64,000 bases of DNA from Alviniconcha marisindica (taxonomy: Eukaryota > Mollusca > Gastropoda > Provannidae): the NCBI GenBank assembly GCA_018857735.1, contig JABMCL010002580.1, positions 20,001-84,000 of the forward strand, given 5' to 3'. Made by a program: the position numbers and the translations under genes. The first letter of the stretch is position 1. Each line of letters starts with the position of its first letter. A model generated the notes under the pieces. The model saw only the letters and a program-made list of their open reading frames with translations, made no database searches and was not told where the DNA came from. Positions 9,031 through 43,267 of the stretch are shown here, piece by piece.

Positions 9031-12000
9031 ATTCAAAGATACCACCCCCACCCCCCAACTAACTTTATTACAGGGGGTGTAATTATTACTTTTATATTAA
9101 ATGACATTGCCAGTGACTAACTGTTGACATCCGGGGCATCAAAACTTGAATGGAGTAGTTCGTTCTCTGTCCTTTTCTCACAGACACCCACACTCACACC
9201 CATCCTCCCACCCACCCACCCACCCCCACACACACACACACAAGCTGGACACATACATACACACAGAAAGCATCAGCAGAGATACTCAACCCCCCAAAAA
9301 AGGTCAACAACAATACCAATGTTTTAAGAGATTTTTTAGAAAATGTGACACAATAATCAACTTTTTGGACATTTTATGCACAGGTCTCTGAAATGGCACA
9401 TTTTGTGATGGTATCAATTTCACATATATGCTGAAATAATGCCAATGTCACTGTTGTAAAGTCCAAAAGAATACAGTGAAAACAAAAAGTGAATTTTGTA
9501 CAACATTACCAAGAGTATCTGCCCTATTATATCACAGCTGTACAGATACAGGATTCATTCCTTTTCATCACACGCTCTTCGACTCTCTCAACACAACTGA
9601 CGATCTGCTAAGGCATTGACCTGCATTTCAGCGTGGAACAATGACCTGTACACACAATCCATGAAATGTTTTCATACAGTCCAGCTCACATAGTCAAAGA
9701 CAGAGATCCTTATTCTATGTGTACTTTCACCAAATGGACAATGTGGACCAGAGTGTACACTGTCTGAAAATGGAGCCATTACATTAAATAAAACGCAACA
9801 TTTTGAAATGTTGCTGGCCATTTTCCACCACCAATCAGTCCATCTTCAGAGGTCCTGAGGTCCTGTTGATGATGGCGCCTCAATCCTTAATGAAATAAAC
9901 CCAGTCTTTTTGAAAGCATAGCACAAGTAAACGGTGTAACTCGGTTCCACCACCAACTGTCATCAGGTTGTTTTCCTAATGGCTGACTCTTTAACGTTGA
10001 CAGTCAGGCAGTCTTGTGTGTGATTGTGTCAAGTCCCCTGGATGAGACTATAAACCGAGGTCCCCTGTGTGTGTGTATACACATTAAAAAGATCACTTAC
10101 GCACAAAAAAGATCTTGTAGTCCATTTCAGAGTTCAGTGGCTTATGGAAACACCAAAATAACCCAGCATGCACTTAAAAAGCGCCAGTCTTCAAAATATT
10201 CAAGTTGGATCCATTACAATTTTTATTATGGAAAAAGAATAATAAAAGAAAAACGCAAATTATGATTTTTACTTAGCAAACACTTCCAGCATTCCATAAG
10301 ACCATACAGAGGCAAGGGTCCCAGTGTTTAGATAGTTGTCAAAGGTTAGCTTCACGAAGCATAACCTCTAAAAACATGACATAACCTTCCAAAGTACAAT
10401 CTTTCAATCATGTTTCAAGACACATAATTTATGACAAACAAAAAACAAAAACAGAATGCTATAATTCAGCACAAAGAAAGAGTATTGCTTATTATATATA
10501 ATACCTTTTCTGTGGACAAGCTAGAAAACAAAATTCTTGAAAAAAAGGGCAATGCAAGGGGATGGAATCATGACATTTCTCAGCAACTGCGATAACATTG
10601 CCAATGCATATAAGGAACCATACTATAAACAAGAAGAACAAAGACTCAGATGACTCGCATTCATCTGCAAAAGTGGGAAAGTGGGTCAGATATTGCCCTT
10701 ATGTATACACCAGAGTTATGGAAACCACTTTGTGCATGTTCTTTTTGATGCATGTAATAACTGCCCAATGTCTAAGCTAGGCTGGACAGGAATCAAAACA
10801 AAACCCTTTTGAGTTTGTTTCCAACAAAACTGTGACCTTGAAATGGTCATGGTCATTAAATCTGGTATGCATTGGTAGCCCCCAAAATAGGTTATAGTCA
10901 TGCAAAGTTTTGTCTGAGAAAATAAAATTCAGCTGTAATTGTTTTTTTCAAATTAGGAAACATCAATTACCTCCCTTGAATACATGCCACAGTATGAAAA
11001 CAGAAGTATAGTCATAATCTAGTCATTGTAACTAGCAACCATACAAAGCTTCAGCTTTTAATCAACGATCATACACAGTTTAAATTTCAGCTAGATCAGA
11101 TAAGAATGTATTTTTTTTCAATTAAAATGTTTGATAGGGTCACTGATGGTATGAAGAGTGTAATAACATCACGCATCATTTCACATTGATCATATTTGCA
11201 GTTAAAATGGTTATATTTGACATACCAAGGTGGCCTGGCCAAAAAAGCCTAACACTTATCATTACATAAACCCATATTTTTTTGTGTGAGTCGAAAGTAA
11301 TATCATGACTTAGTTAAAAACAAAAAAGAGCAAGGAATTTGTCTATGTCTACATCCTGAAAGTACAACATAAAAGACTTTGAAAAAATATCATCTGTAAG
11401 GCTTTTGTTGTTGTTGCAAAAACCAACAAAACAGAATACCAAAAACAAAACAAAAAACCCTTCAACATGACAGTGAAATGTTAATTTGACATCTTGATCA
11501 GACTACATGTGCAGTGTGTGGAAAGGACCACGCATCTTTGCGTACAGACAAAAACCTGACAGCCTTTTCTCTCTATCTTACACTGATTACAACCAAACAA
11601 TAATAACAACTACATGTATCTGAATTTACACCAGCATCTACTTCCTAGTGATCTTTCCTTTCTTTCAAGTGGCAATCAGTAATAGGCCCCATGACGATTG
11701 ATCACAATGATGATGATGAATTATTCTTGTTCTTATCATGAACATTATCACTATAATGTCAAGTATGCATTTTCCAGCCACCGTATCTTCTTCTGTCTGT
11801 TTCACATTAGAATGACTCTGATAATGTAAGCTGCAACCACTACCGCCTAACCAGAGATGACCAAGTCATTTTGCCTAGATTCTGACCAGGACTCGACAGA
11901 CTGAACGCCCACCTCTTCACTGAACCGAAAACGGGCCAGTCAGTGATGAGTCCATATGGCACTGGCCCAATGACAACAGAATGCTTGCCCCAGCACTGCC

Positions 12001-12234
12001 CTCTGCAGGACGGCCCCAGGAGCACAGCATGGCCAAAAGTGACATCGCAGAGAGAGAAGTTGTACGACGATCTCGTGGGGCTGAAGAGGACAGCGGCACT
12101 CTTGAAGGAAGTCTGAAGGAAGCGACTGATGAAGAAGTAGGCAAGAAACAATGACACACACCCACACCACAAACCATGTTCAGCTAAAGCAGCTTTGCAT
12201 TCCAATGTGCATCCATTCACTGGTGCCGTTTTGG
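9031..12234 (-). other. region downstream of SPG7, probably 3' UTR and intergenic
   Basis: No coding exon recognised on either strand. SPG7 stops at 12235 on the minus strand, so the adjacent part is its 3' UTR. A minus-strand AATAAA (plus TTTATT) lies near 10215, and I found none between about 11220 and 12234. A long 3' UTR is possible but unproven. Short C- and CA-rich tracts lie at about 9190-9240. Confidence 0.4.
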
Positions 12235-31580
<19,346 letters not shown>

Positions 31581-32022
31581 TCTTAATCCCCACAAGAAAT
31601 GAAACTAGGCTTTAGAGAATCAGAGTGTCTCAGAGATTCATTTGTTTTTGATTTTCCGTGCACACTTTCATTATGAAAACAACCTTCATCTTCTGACAGA
31701 TTGACCTCGTTACTAAACGCAACCTGTTTTCGGAGCGCAAGTAGGACTTTCACCTCCAAACTGATAACAAAAATGAAGATAAAGTACAAAAGACACCCTT
31801 AAGATTGAAACACACAATATTCGTTTCACGTCTTTTCTATTTGGAACAAAAATTAGTTTGACAGAGGTTGATTTCGTCTTCGTCCATGCACGCGGCCATT
31901 ACACAGCTCGCCAATCATAGCAGGTCTTGTACAACCCGAAGGAAGTTGATATTCTGAGACTACCAGGCCAATCACAAATCGGTTTTACCCCGCGTAAAGT
32001 CAAAGCTGAGTGCCCTCTGAAG
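31581..32022. promoter_or_regulatory. SPG7 promoter region, possibly bidirectional
   Basis: Upstream of the SPG7 ATG lie two CCAAT boxes (about 31910 and 31967) and a CGCGGCCATT element. The latter reads AATGGCCGCG on the SPG7 strand, YY1-like, as is common in genes for mitochondrial proteins. On the plus strand an exon-like end CTGAAG/GTGAGTAC occurs at 32022/32023, consistent with a divergent non-coding first exon. Transcription start sites are not visible from sequence. Confidence 0.4.
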
Positions 32023-32029
32023 GTGAGTA

Positions 32030-35000
32030 CACCCAGATAAATCATTATATTTTAATATCCAAAACGAGTGTGATATTGAGACCTATATCAGACTGTAGCT
32101 AAATAATTTCTTGATGTAGACAGAAAAAGATTTGGGAAATATAATTTTATTTGTAGACAATACAACGCTGTTTTTGTGGAACTCTGTGCACCCATCGCCA
32201 TACTGTTTGTGATGGAAAGCTACGGCGATGGTCTTTGTTTTCGTATTTCTAATTAAAGTGAAATATGTTTCGATCCTGCTCACAAATTCCCCCTAGAGTA
32301 AGGCTATATTTATCATCTAAATGCCCTGAGGTCTTTTATGTTTCGTGTTTTAAACGTACAGGCATTAATTTGGCACTGCAAGTATAGAATGTAATTTGAC
32401 ATGGCGTCGGTGTGGAATCCAGGGCAATACGTTTCTCACATCGTGATTTCTTTGATTCTTTACGTATGAATGGTCTTTAGCAGGCATACACATCCCTGAA
32501 TACCAATTGCTGCCTTTTTTGTTCTATATGAACCTTAAGGCAACCACACAAACACGCCATCCTTATTTGATTTGATTTATACTGGTACTTTATACGCATT
32601 TTTTTCTGAGGCTGAGCAAAACTGACCACTTTCCGCATTGGAATGGAACCTCTGTGGGTGTGAGAGTGTGAGCCGTAGTCGTTGCAGTAGATTGTGCTAT
32701 ACATGTAGTGAAATGGACAACCACAACATTCCAGACGATAAGAGATCTGTAGAGTTAACTACTTTGTCGTAATGGCATTCCGTTCTTGACAAAATAATTG
32801 CAGAATTGGAAATACGGTAATCAGTATGAATAACAGGAGCACCGAGTTTGACCAATAGACAGCTGAATCTTTTGATTTGGTGCATAGTATTGTTTATTGA
32901 CATTAGTGATATTGTTTACTTTGGTGTTATTAGCATAGGAAAGTTGGTTGGAAATGAGAAAGGACCCAACAAATTTTAGAGGAATCAGGACATTTCTGAA
33001 AAAAGTGAAAGCTTCAGTTGATACTAAATTATTCTGAACAGATGATGTAACTCACTAACTGATATTAAAATTATACTTTTTCACTGTACTTGTCAAATGC
33101 AACCTGGTTTTGTTTGTTCGTTTTTTTTATCTGTGTTACAGTTAGTGTTTACACTAGAACAGGGTGAGGCAGTAAGTTGAATTTCAAGTGTAACTTTCAG
33201 TATCAAAAGGTGTGTGCAGCATGAGCAAAGCAAACTGGATTTGATTGCATCAGGTTTTATCATCAATACAGATTTTCACATATGATGATATGTTCTTGCT
33301 CTTGAAGTTGATTTTTGGTTTGTAAGCACAAGTGGAACTTTCTCTCAGCTAATTGATGTTGTTCTGCTGCCAGTGCTGATGAATCTCATCAGTTTTCTTC
33401 CTTTCCTTTTTCTTCTTCTCTTAGGACTAGAACTGTAGGAGTAGCCACACTCATCAGTTTGATTATTATGCCACTCTAATGGGTTATTTGTGTTTTCATG
33501 CCACCAACCATTAGGCTGCCTTCTCTCATTTCCTCTTGAAGTTGCAGGGTGGAGATATTATCATACGTAATTTAAAAAAATTGTTTTTAATGGGACCTTA
33601 AAATGTTAAATATACACAGTGATCATACTGGATGCTCGGCATATGAAGGTGAGATAGGCACTGACTAGTCTACACAAGTGTTGTTGGGGTCTGCTTAAGT
33701 TGCTGATTGTCTATTATTTGTTTTATTGTACAACAGTCAATATAATTTAACCAAGGAAATAGAAACAAAGTACTCTGTTGTTTTGTCTTGGTTGTCATGG
33801 ATTTTCAGGCAGTTGGTTTTACTCTTCAGTGCTGTTAGTGTTATGGATTGTATCTTTAGAGAACGGTGACCGATATAGTCTGGTTTTTAGTAATTTTACA
33901 GTGGTTGATTGAAGGCATAGATGTATACCCTAGTTACAACTTACATGTACAGTTTAAAATGTGTTATAACGCACCCTTTACTGGCTGTGACTGTGAGTAC
34001 TAACTCAGTAAAACTGGCAAGATCAGTTCTGAATCAAGGCAAGATCAGTTCTGAATTTCATCATCTGTCATGGAAATTCCATGACTCATTTAGTGGGTGC
34101 CACTGACACTTGTGTACAGTCTAAATTGTTAGTTTTTGAAATTGATCTTTGTACCCAAGCAAAGACTGAAAGAGTGCAGTTGACTTACAAGTGTAAACTG
34201 TGACCAGTATGCCTTTGTTTCTCAGGTATATAAGTTATGTTTCTGCTTGGACATTTGACCTACTTTTTCTTTTGTCTTTCAAAATCAAGCTCTCTTTGTG
34301 TTTGGAAGCAGGATTGTTTTAATTGGACACTGTCACAGGTATGTGATGCTAGCTGCTGTGTTTATTTCTGAGCCCCTCGATATTTGTGTTTGAACTCCTC
34401 GTCCAAGTCTTGCTGAACAATGTTGGGCTATGGCTGTGCATGCAGTCTTCGCACATACTGTGACTGCATAATGTAGTGCCTATCCCAGTTATGAGCAGTA
34501 CAGATGGCTGACTGTGACATTAACATCAGTGCCCAGGCCTGCTTTGCCTGTCTGCCACCCTCATGTGGCCCCCAGTTTGTAGTTTGTTGTCAAGGAGGTT
34601 AATGTTTTAGACACATAATAATCAATACTGCCTGGCACTGGCACTCACAGCACCATCTTACTATGTCTACCCCCCTCCCCCGCACGCACCTAAACACACA
34701 CACCATTTCCTCTCTTTTCATTGGAAAGGCTTTAAAAGAGATATTTACATTCCATGTGGAATTTTGTGTGCTGTGTGGTCCAGTTCTCAAGAGAGTTTTT
34801 GCTCAAGTTTATGTCGCAGTAACTGATCCTGTGAAGCACAGTGCTGTTATTTTTTAATTTATTTTTTAGTTCCTTATCATTGTGAGATAAATCAGGGTAC
34901 ATCATGGACCAATCCCTGCATTATGGGGAGGTGCTGAAGGTTAGTTTTGGTTTTGAATCCAGGGTTGAGTGAATGAATTGTGGGCTGGGTGATTATGACC

Positions 35001-36000
35001 AGTCTGTCCCACATTGGAGGCAAAGACCTCGACAAAAAAAAAAAACTGATTAAAAAATGTACCAGTACTGAAGTACTTGCATTAGTCTGTACAGTAAAAT
35101 GTACTGCAACTGTACTTGTCAAGTATCTTATTCAAGTTACTTGTTAAATTGTTTCCAGACATTTGCACAAAGTCTTATAGAATATAAATAGTGAATCAGA
35201 GCTGTTGTACACACGTGCATGCTCAGAGCAATCTTTAGGCTGAAAACAACAACAAAAACCACTGCTTCCACAGGCCTAACCAGCCCCCTCATTGGCTTGC
35301 GGTTTGAGTGTGTGTGTTTATAAATGCAGAATGTCTAAATCTTACTGTTTGTTACCCTTTAAACACTGGTTGTATTGATTAAGTTTGAGGTAGAATGTTT
35401 TCCAGGTTTAGACTAGTGGTAGTTTTACTAATACTAGTGTCAACTCTCCTCTCACCATGTTCAGTCTGACTGAGGTCAAGAGGGAATGCCTCCAGCTACA
35501 ATCAATCATCAGATAAACAGGTCACCACCCATGATAAATGTATGAGACACCTTTGCCATGGGAAGACCTTACCATTCCTGTGTTACATACTGTACAATTT
35601 ATATGTGAACTTCACTACCTAGTGTGTGCAGTCTCCCCCCCCCCCCCCCCCCCCCCCCCCCCTTCCTCCCCTGCTACACACACAGTGACCCCCTGCACAC
35701 CATTCCACCAGTTGGAAATGTACTTTTATTATAAGCCATAAGGTGTATACATTCCTTTCATTGTTGCTTTTATTTCAGCACACATCTAAAATCAAAATGT
35801 CTTTCACATTGAGTCCCACTCCCTAATCCCAGTGTGTATAAAGTTTATGTTTGCAAGTTTCTCAACCAGCTGTGAAAATGACTGCTCTCAAGTAACTGGA
35901 CCACCTGTCGAAAGTGTCATTAAAAAATAAACATGTTTTGTCTGGTCCAGTGGTTTACAACAAGTTCTTGTTTTTGCTTTTTCTCAAAAATAACCCCAAA
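32030..36000. other. AT-rich non-coding region
   Basis: No coding exon, tRNA or clear transposon seen. It holds short duplications (GGCAAGATCAGTTCTGAAT twice near 34015-34050) and a roughly 27-base poly-C at 35635-35662. Confidence 0.5.
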
Positions 36001-36008
36001 GGAAGCAG

Positions 36009-36010
<2 letters not shown>

Positions 36011-36069
<59 letters not shown>
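36011..36069. repeat. (TA)n microsatellite
   Basis: A perfect TA run of about 29 units. Confidence 0.97.
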
Positions 36070-36073
<4 letters not shown>

Positions 36074-39000
36074 ATATCAGTTAATTTAACATGCGGTGAT
36101 CATTAGTTATCCAGTAGCAAATTCCGCAGACACATACCTTCTTGTTCTGCATACATACTGTACATTATTTATTCAGCCATGTTGCATGTGGGAATTGGCT
36201 GCAGATATTAGGTGTATGTAAGATTGGTATTTATTGTGTACAGCAATCCTGGCCAAAAGTTGTGGGTCAGCATCTATTGTGTTCACTCTGTTACTTATCT
36301 TCAACTTGATCAAGTAGTACTGCATTTGATTTCGGCTGAAAAGACACCACACTGTGCAGACTTTAATCTGGTGGGGATATTGGATCTTCATAGCAACTTT
36401 AGCTTCATGGCCACATCACACATGATTCTTGTTTTTGTTTTACTTTGGCCAACTCCCATCCCTGAGAGTGATACCATGTACACACGCACCAGCACAGACC
36501 ATCCACTGATCCAGATGTACAGTAGGAAGTGTCCGCTAAAAACTGCCAGATGTCAACACTTACGGCACATGATATTTAGTTTGTGGGTTCTGCCATTTGT
36601 AGGAACTATGACAGGAAGTGTTATCTAAATGTTGATCTTATGTAGCATGAGTGATTGTGAATCTTTGACGGGTTGGGTGTTTGTCACAACTGGTCTTACT
36701 CCAATGCATACAATGTTGATCTTCATTCGATATTGTCACTTTATCATTATGTCACACTCAGGGTTTTGTAAGTTGTTTTCTTGCTGGACTCCTGTTTATT
36801 CTGCCTGATTTGTCTTCTTCTTTTTTTTCTGTCTTTTTTCTCATATGATTCAAAAATCAATTGTATTATGTTACATTTTTGTCATTGTTAGACTTGAAAA
36901 ATACACAAACAGGCACTGACAGTGCCTGTGGTCCCAAACTCTGAGGCCTATGCACCAAGAACAGGCAACATTTTTTTTACACAGTGACTTGACAACCCAA
37001 AGCCCTTTTCCAGCAGTTGCTCTCTGGCTGGCTGTCCACTTGTGGCAAGGCTCATTTTGTCAAATTTACTATTTCGGTCTGAGCAGGGCCCTTACAGCAG
37101 CAGGTTTCAGTGGAAAGTCCGTGTCATCTGATCTGCCTTGTGACACAGGGAAAAGATTGTTCTGTTCAACTATGCAAATGTTAGGTATACATTAAAATTT
37201 TTTTAGATATAATATATTATAAAAATAATGAAAAAACAACAACAAAAAGTTGCATTGATTTGCTGTATGGCAGGGTGATTATGTGTTTAAGGCAGCTTAT
37301 ACATGTGTAAAAGTGTGTAGTTATATTTGTCTTCAAATAATCTTTATTGGGGTTTGAACAGAGGTCAGTGGGCATCACCTTAGTGCAGTGTGGTGATATT
37401 GTGAAGGGTGGAGATTACCTAAGTGTGTACCCTTCTGGTTCTGCTGCTCCAGATTCGGCTGCCCTGTACTGCACAAGGTCAGAGCTGAAGGGTGACTCAT
37501 GTTTTTGTGTACCAGTGGGAAATAATGGATCTTTTAGGCCCCATTTTATAATGATAGCTGTTTTATTTCTAGGTCACACACAACTTATTGCTTAATTTTA
37601 CTTAATACTTAAGGAATGTTTGGGTGTTGGTGGATTGTTATTGCTTAATTTTACGTAACACTTGAAGGAATGTTTGGGCGTTGGTGGTGTGCCATGATTC
37701 CATGCATGACATGACCAGAACGCATTTAGTATTATGTAGCTGCAGTTGAAATTAAGCTTAAGTATATTTGATGTCTCAAAATCTGTATCAGTTGTCATCA
37801 TTTTTATTTACACCTAGTAAAAATAAGCAAGGGCTGACAATACATCATGAGGATGCTAAAATAATGCATGCCTTTATTATGATTTATATTATTTATAACT
37901 AGAAACCTTCTAAAGTCATAAACATACTGAGTTTTTAATTTTATGACTCAGTTAAGCAAGTAAAGTTCTGCCCACCACTTTACTTTTCAAAAGGAAATGA
38001 ATGGGGTGGGGTGTTTTTTTCTTCCACCTGTCACTTGTGAAGTTGCATTTCATGTGTATGACAATCCTGGAGAGTTGGGTAGGATTACTCCACTCTGCTT
38101 GATCCGGGTTGGTTTTAAATCAAAGAACGGTGGTGGGTGCGCTATACATGTATGCAGATGTACTTGATGAACTCCGGTATTTGCTATTATTTTACTGGGT
38201 TGGATTTCTGAGTTGCAGTCTGCTTTCAGTTACACTGGGTTATGTTGAGAAATTGTATATTTACTATAGGGTTGCGCTGAATGTTGCTTGGCATGTGTAC
38301 AGTTCCTGCACTAGTAAAATATTAATGTTTTCTCGCCGTTAATTCGATTGCAGATCCCACTGGCCAGCCTGTGTGGACAGTGTGGGACTGTACTGTAACT
38401 GTAACTGTGTAAGTGTGCCAATTACCAACTGAGGGTTCAACAGGAAGCGGGCAGAAATAAAATGAAAAATCGATCCAGGGACTGGAAAGATGGCGAGAGC
38501 CAGCAGGGTTGGGTAGAAAGGGCGGTGGGGGTTAGGAAGCCTTATCATGTGTGAAGGGAAGCGCGTCACAAGTTGATTAGGATGGTTAGAAGACGCGGCG
38601 AGCATTCAGCAGGTGCGTGTGAGCAGACTTTTTTTTTTTCTTTCTCCCTGTAGTGGATATCGTGGGTGAATCAATGCTACCATGACTCACATCCTTTCCG
38701 GGGCTCTGCCTGTTTTCTCACCTTGTAAATATAGCATACGGCTTGATGGTGAAAAGGGTTATTCTTGTCAGCAACACTAATAGTAATAACAACCAGCCTG
38801 TGTGTAGTAATGGGTATGGTTACTAGATATATATAGTGTGACTGTGAGCGAGAGAGAGAGAGAGAGAGAGTGCCGGAATAATCATCAACATGATTGTGGG
38901 CATCTAAGGAAAGAAGAAGAGAGAGAGATTTTCAGGTTTTATGGTGTTTTACTGTCTGATCCATTCCAGCACTGCTAATAAGTAATATTGTTTAAACACC

Positions 39001-42000
39001 TATAGTTGGAATGTTTTGCAAAACCCTGAAAAAAGCCAGCAATAACCTTCAGAGCAGAGGGTGTGTGTCATTTGATTAGTCATGAATACAAAGATGCCCA
39101 CAAGAGCACCTGCCAAAGGCACAAAATAGAATAAGCTTGGAATGGCTACATTTAATGGGTACAGTTAATTAGTAGAACTGAGTGATTCTGTGACTTGACA
39201 CGATTTACTTACTCTAGTCAGCTTACTGGTACAATACTAGAGTAACTCCATGTCTGTTTGATGAAACGAATTGACTGTTCATCATCAACATATGCCAGAG
39301 TACACTCCGGAACAGATTCACTTTGTGCTGAACAAAAGGACAGGAAGGGTTAGGGTAGTTGTTACCTGTTGCAGTGCCACATGTAGCACTGTAGTGTTAG
39401 TCACTAAGTGTTAGGTAACAAAAATCAGTTGTGACACTTTTCACTCAGTTGTTGGGTCATCCTGGGATAATTTACTGTCAGTATCACCACAGAATAAGCA
39501 TCATAGATTAATAATATATCATTTATAGGTGGGGTTTTTTTGTTGGGGGGGGGGGGGGGGGGGTTTTTTTAGTCAATTCAAACATAATTGGTGTCTCATT
39601 GGACTGGCATAGTTTGCTGCAGTATGACTCAGTGAAACACAAACTTGAATGTTTTGCTTCAACAGTTTATTAGAAGTGTAACCTATATGTTGCCATTCTT
39701 TAAAATAAAAAATTCTCTCTCTCTGCTCTGCTCTCTCTGGCTGTCCATGTTCCCTTGGTAACCAGCGCTGTAGAGAGATCATCCTTTAGCACACAACTAC
39801 AGGGCTGTCACATCTAAAGGAAAGAACAAGAGTAAACTTGGGTTTGATGGGGCCGGCAATGCCCATTCTCTCTCTCTCTCTCTCACTGTATAACTATATA
39901 AAAAAAAGGGTATGTGTGTGTGTGCGCGCGTTCATGTTGTATACATTGAATTTAGAAAATATGTTCATTTAAGGAATGTGTCAGCACTTAGGGCCTGTGC
40001 AGGTTAAGTGCTCCATTATTATTATTATTCGGTGTATGTAATTTTCTTACAAAGAATCATACTGGTTTTCCATTCCCTTCTTAGGCAAGGAGATTAATTT
40101 GGGTTATTTTAACACCACATCATCAGCAGGAAGGAGTCAAATCCAACTCACACACAGTAGTCCTTTCACAAGCAATTAAGTGACCAAAGTGCTACTGGGA
40201 CTTGGTATACAGGCTAGATTGTACAGTGAAACCTCTCCTCAGAGACCAACCTTAGAAATAAAGAGGTGAAAGATTTTGACATCTTTTGTGTTTGCAGACT
40301 GTGCAGTGAAACTCCTTACAGGTTGCAGGGGACCAACCTAACGAACGAAGGAGGGGAAAGGGTCTTGAAATACAAAAACAAAATATAAAAATGCAAGGGA
40401 GTTATAAAATGCAAGTCTGCGTGAACATCTGCAGAAAAATCCCAAGCTGTTCATTGTTCCTCTCAGAGGACATTCTTTTGTAACATCTTCCACCCTATAA
40501 CCTCTGGAGGTTGTATGGTTGCTTCCCTGTAATAATAAAGGTCAATTCTATTGCTGCATATCTCACCCACATGGGTGAGCACCTGTTGCTATACCTATGG
40601 GATTACTGAAATACTCGGTGTTTGTTACTGTTATGGGTGTTTCCCATGCTTGTGTGGTTACTTAGATTTAGAACAGTTTTTTTGGGGGGGGTGGGGGGGA
40701 TTTTGATTCAAGCAGGGAGTGGCTTAGATATATATATATAGTTTGAAGTTGGAAAGAGGCAAGCATTAATTTCTCACTTACGAGAGATTGTGGTTGGAAA
40801 AAAAGCTGTACCATTGATTTCCACTTCAGATACATCAATGTAGGTGGGTAAAGCTGAAGATAAACTGAAAGGGTTTTGAAAGGAATCATTGTAAGTGTGG
40901 ACATGTTCAGGCCTTGCGAAGAATTACAGGGTACAGTTTTTACATACTTTTGAATGTGTGGCTGTGCACTCTCACTTTGTTTGCTTTCACTAGGTCAGCA
41001 GGAAATGGGGTTCTGATAATGCCAACTCACTGACTTTAAAAAAATAAAAATAAAAAGAGAAGAAAAAAACAACAGCTCTGTGCAGTCTGGGGTGTGTTCC
41101 TATTAGAGACCTGATGGAGGGAGTGGAGATGATAGAAGGGATGGCCAGACTATAAAATGTGCCAATATACATAGTGTACACTAGCCCTGGCTAGCCGGCT
41201 AAATGTTAACATATTTCCATAATTCGTGAACATTATCTTTCCATTGTCAGGAATTTTGGCTTTTTCTGATCTTTGCCTTCCCAGTGCAGTCGGCTTCATT
41301 GTGTCAGGCAAACAAAGTGACGTGTGTCCTGAACAGTTGATGATGCTTTTGCTTGGGATTTGATGGCATTTTGTCCTGATGACTTAAGCCTTTGGCCGTC
41401 AGTTGGAAGCTGTCTTGCCACAGTCTGATGTTCCCAAGATGGCTAGGCTGTGAATTGCTGAGATGAAAATGAGTAAGGGATTGCCCATTTGAGGAGCTGG
41501 CAGCTACTTGGAATTTTTGGAGACTTCTAGTAAGTTCTACAGATGTGCTGTGTAGCATTTTGCCAGTGTTCAGTTTCTCCAACAAAACTGTTCTCACCAA
41601 ACTCTAGCCGTCTCCACAACAGTGGCCATTCTGCATTATTGGATTGGTTTACATTGGCCAGTGAGACCGAAAAAACCTGACAAAATGGCCTGAGTGTAGG
41701 GTGGGACAGAGGTTGTGAGGAATATGGCAGGAAATTTGCCAGGTGAAAGATTTACCACAAATTTTCAGCAGGTACATTTAAGTTTTTTACTTTCGAAGAT
41801 GTGATTTTCTGGATGTTTTTGTTTTAAAAATACCATTTTTTCTACCTTAATTTTAAAGAAAGCATTGCATTTTCCACTTAAACAGGGCAGATTTTTCTTA
41901 TAAAACACAAAGGTAACCTCAGAGCTAATAGACAAATGCCTAAATTCACTAAAATTATAAAAGTTCAACTTAAAAAGAGAAAATGCTGAATTTCACTCTA

Positions 42001-42065
42001 GTTGCATCAGAATATGGGGTAACAAAAGGAACAGCTCTCTCTCTCCTCCCCCCCCCCCCTTCTTC

Positions 42066-42068
<3 letters not shown>
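36070..42068. other. non-coding region with small repeats
   Basis: Contains a ~54-bp direct duplication at about 37590-37690 (GGAATGTTTGGG(T/C)GTTGGTGG), a short (GA)n near 38850-38870, poly-G at about 39546-39563 and C/T-rich tracts. No gene supported. Confidence 0.5.

Positions 42069-42123
<55 letters not shown>
42069..42123 (+). repeat. (CT)n microsatellite
   Basis: A CT run preceded by C-rich sequence. Confidence 0.96.
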
Positions 42124-42128
<5 letters not shown>

Positions 42129-43267
42129 ATGTATTCTCCACTGTCTTATTCCATCCATCATTAGGGCGAATGCAGTGTTTTTGTAAGAAGGTCGCACAGC
42201 GCAGGGTTGTCACCATGGAATCGATCCCACAGCTGCTGCACACAGTAAATAAGCCACATTGTTGTTCAGGTCAGAGCTGGCAATCGCACACTAACACACA
42301 CAGCAGCACCTGTGTTAGGTATTTCTGCCGGAGCTCCCCGTTGTTTGACACACGCAGTTGGCAATTACTGGAAGTGGTACAGACAGTGGAGCATGTGCAG
42401 GGGCGCTGTAACCTGGAAAATGCGCTCTGGCCGACGCCCTTTCTGGGGTGTCCAACTCTAAGAAGGATTAGTTAGCCATGATGTTCCAGGTGTCGGTAGT
42501 TTCTGCATGCACTTTTAACTGTAGTTGACTGGATTTCAGCGGCAGTGATTGCCCCACCTGTCAAGTCTGTGAGACGGCTGCACACAAGAGCGCACTAGAA
42601 AACGAGGAACAGTTGTTTGTGCATTTGAGTAAGACTAGATTTTATTGTTGGGAGGTTGTGGCTCACAAAATGTGTTTTCGTGGATGACGGCTTGTGTAGG
42701 CTACAAGTGTTGAATGCTTATGACTAACATAAGGTGTTTAGAGTATCAGTGGTTGGTATTTTCAGCTGTCAGTGGTTGAATGCTGTTGCTAATGATGAAA
42801 ACAGGATCTTATGGCCCCAATCTTAGGAACACAATTTGCTCGGTGTCTTCCTTCAGTTTGACCTTTCGGGTCAATCATCACTTCAACTTGGTGAAGTCTA
42901 ATGGCACTTGGAACACAGTTTACTCATTGTCTTTCAGTATCACTTATTCAGCAATCACAACTTTGCAGACTTTTTGTCGTGATGGCGGGATTAATAATGG
43001 AGTTATATTTGTAATCCAGTTTTGACCAGTTGATGAAGTGTGCATTTTTTCATTTGTTTTTAGCTGAGTCATTGTTGCATTGTCACTGTTAGGTGTTCGT
43101 TCAGTTTGACTTTTTGTTTAAAAAAAAAGCCATTGTGTTTTATTTATTATTATATGATGCTGTTGTCTGCATTTGAGCAGATTCATTGTACTCATGTTAT
43201 GTGTGGTCCTGAATGAGTGTAGCCTTTTAAAATAGTTTTATAGCACTTTTTTAAAATATATTTTTTA
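42124..43267. other. non-coding, nothing recognised
   Basis: Several short ORFs but no domain, exon pair or repeat that I can support. Confidence 0.4.
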
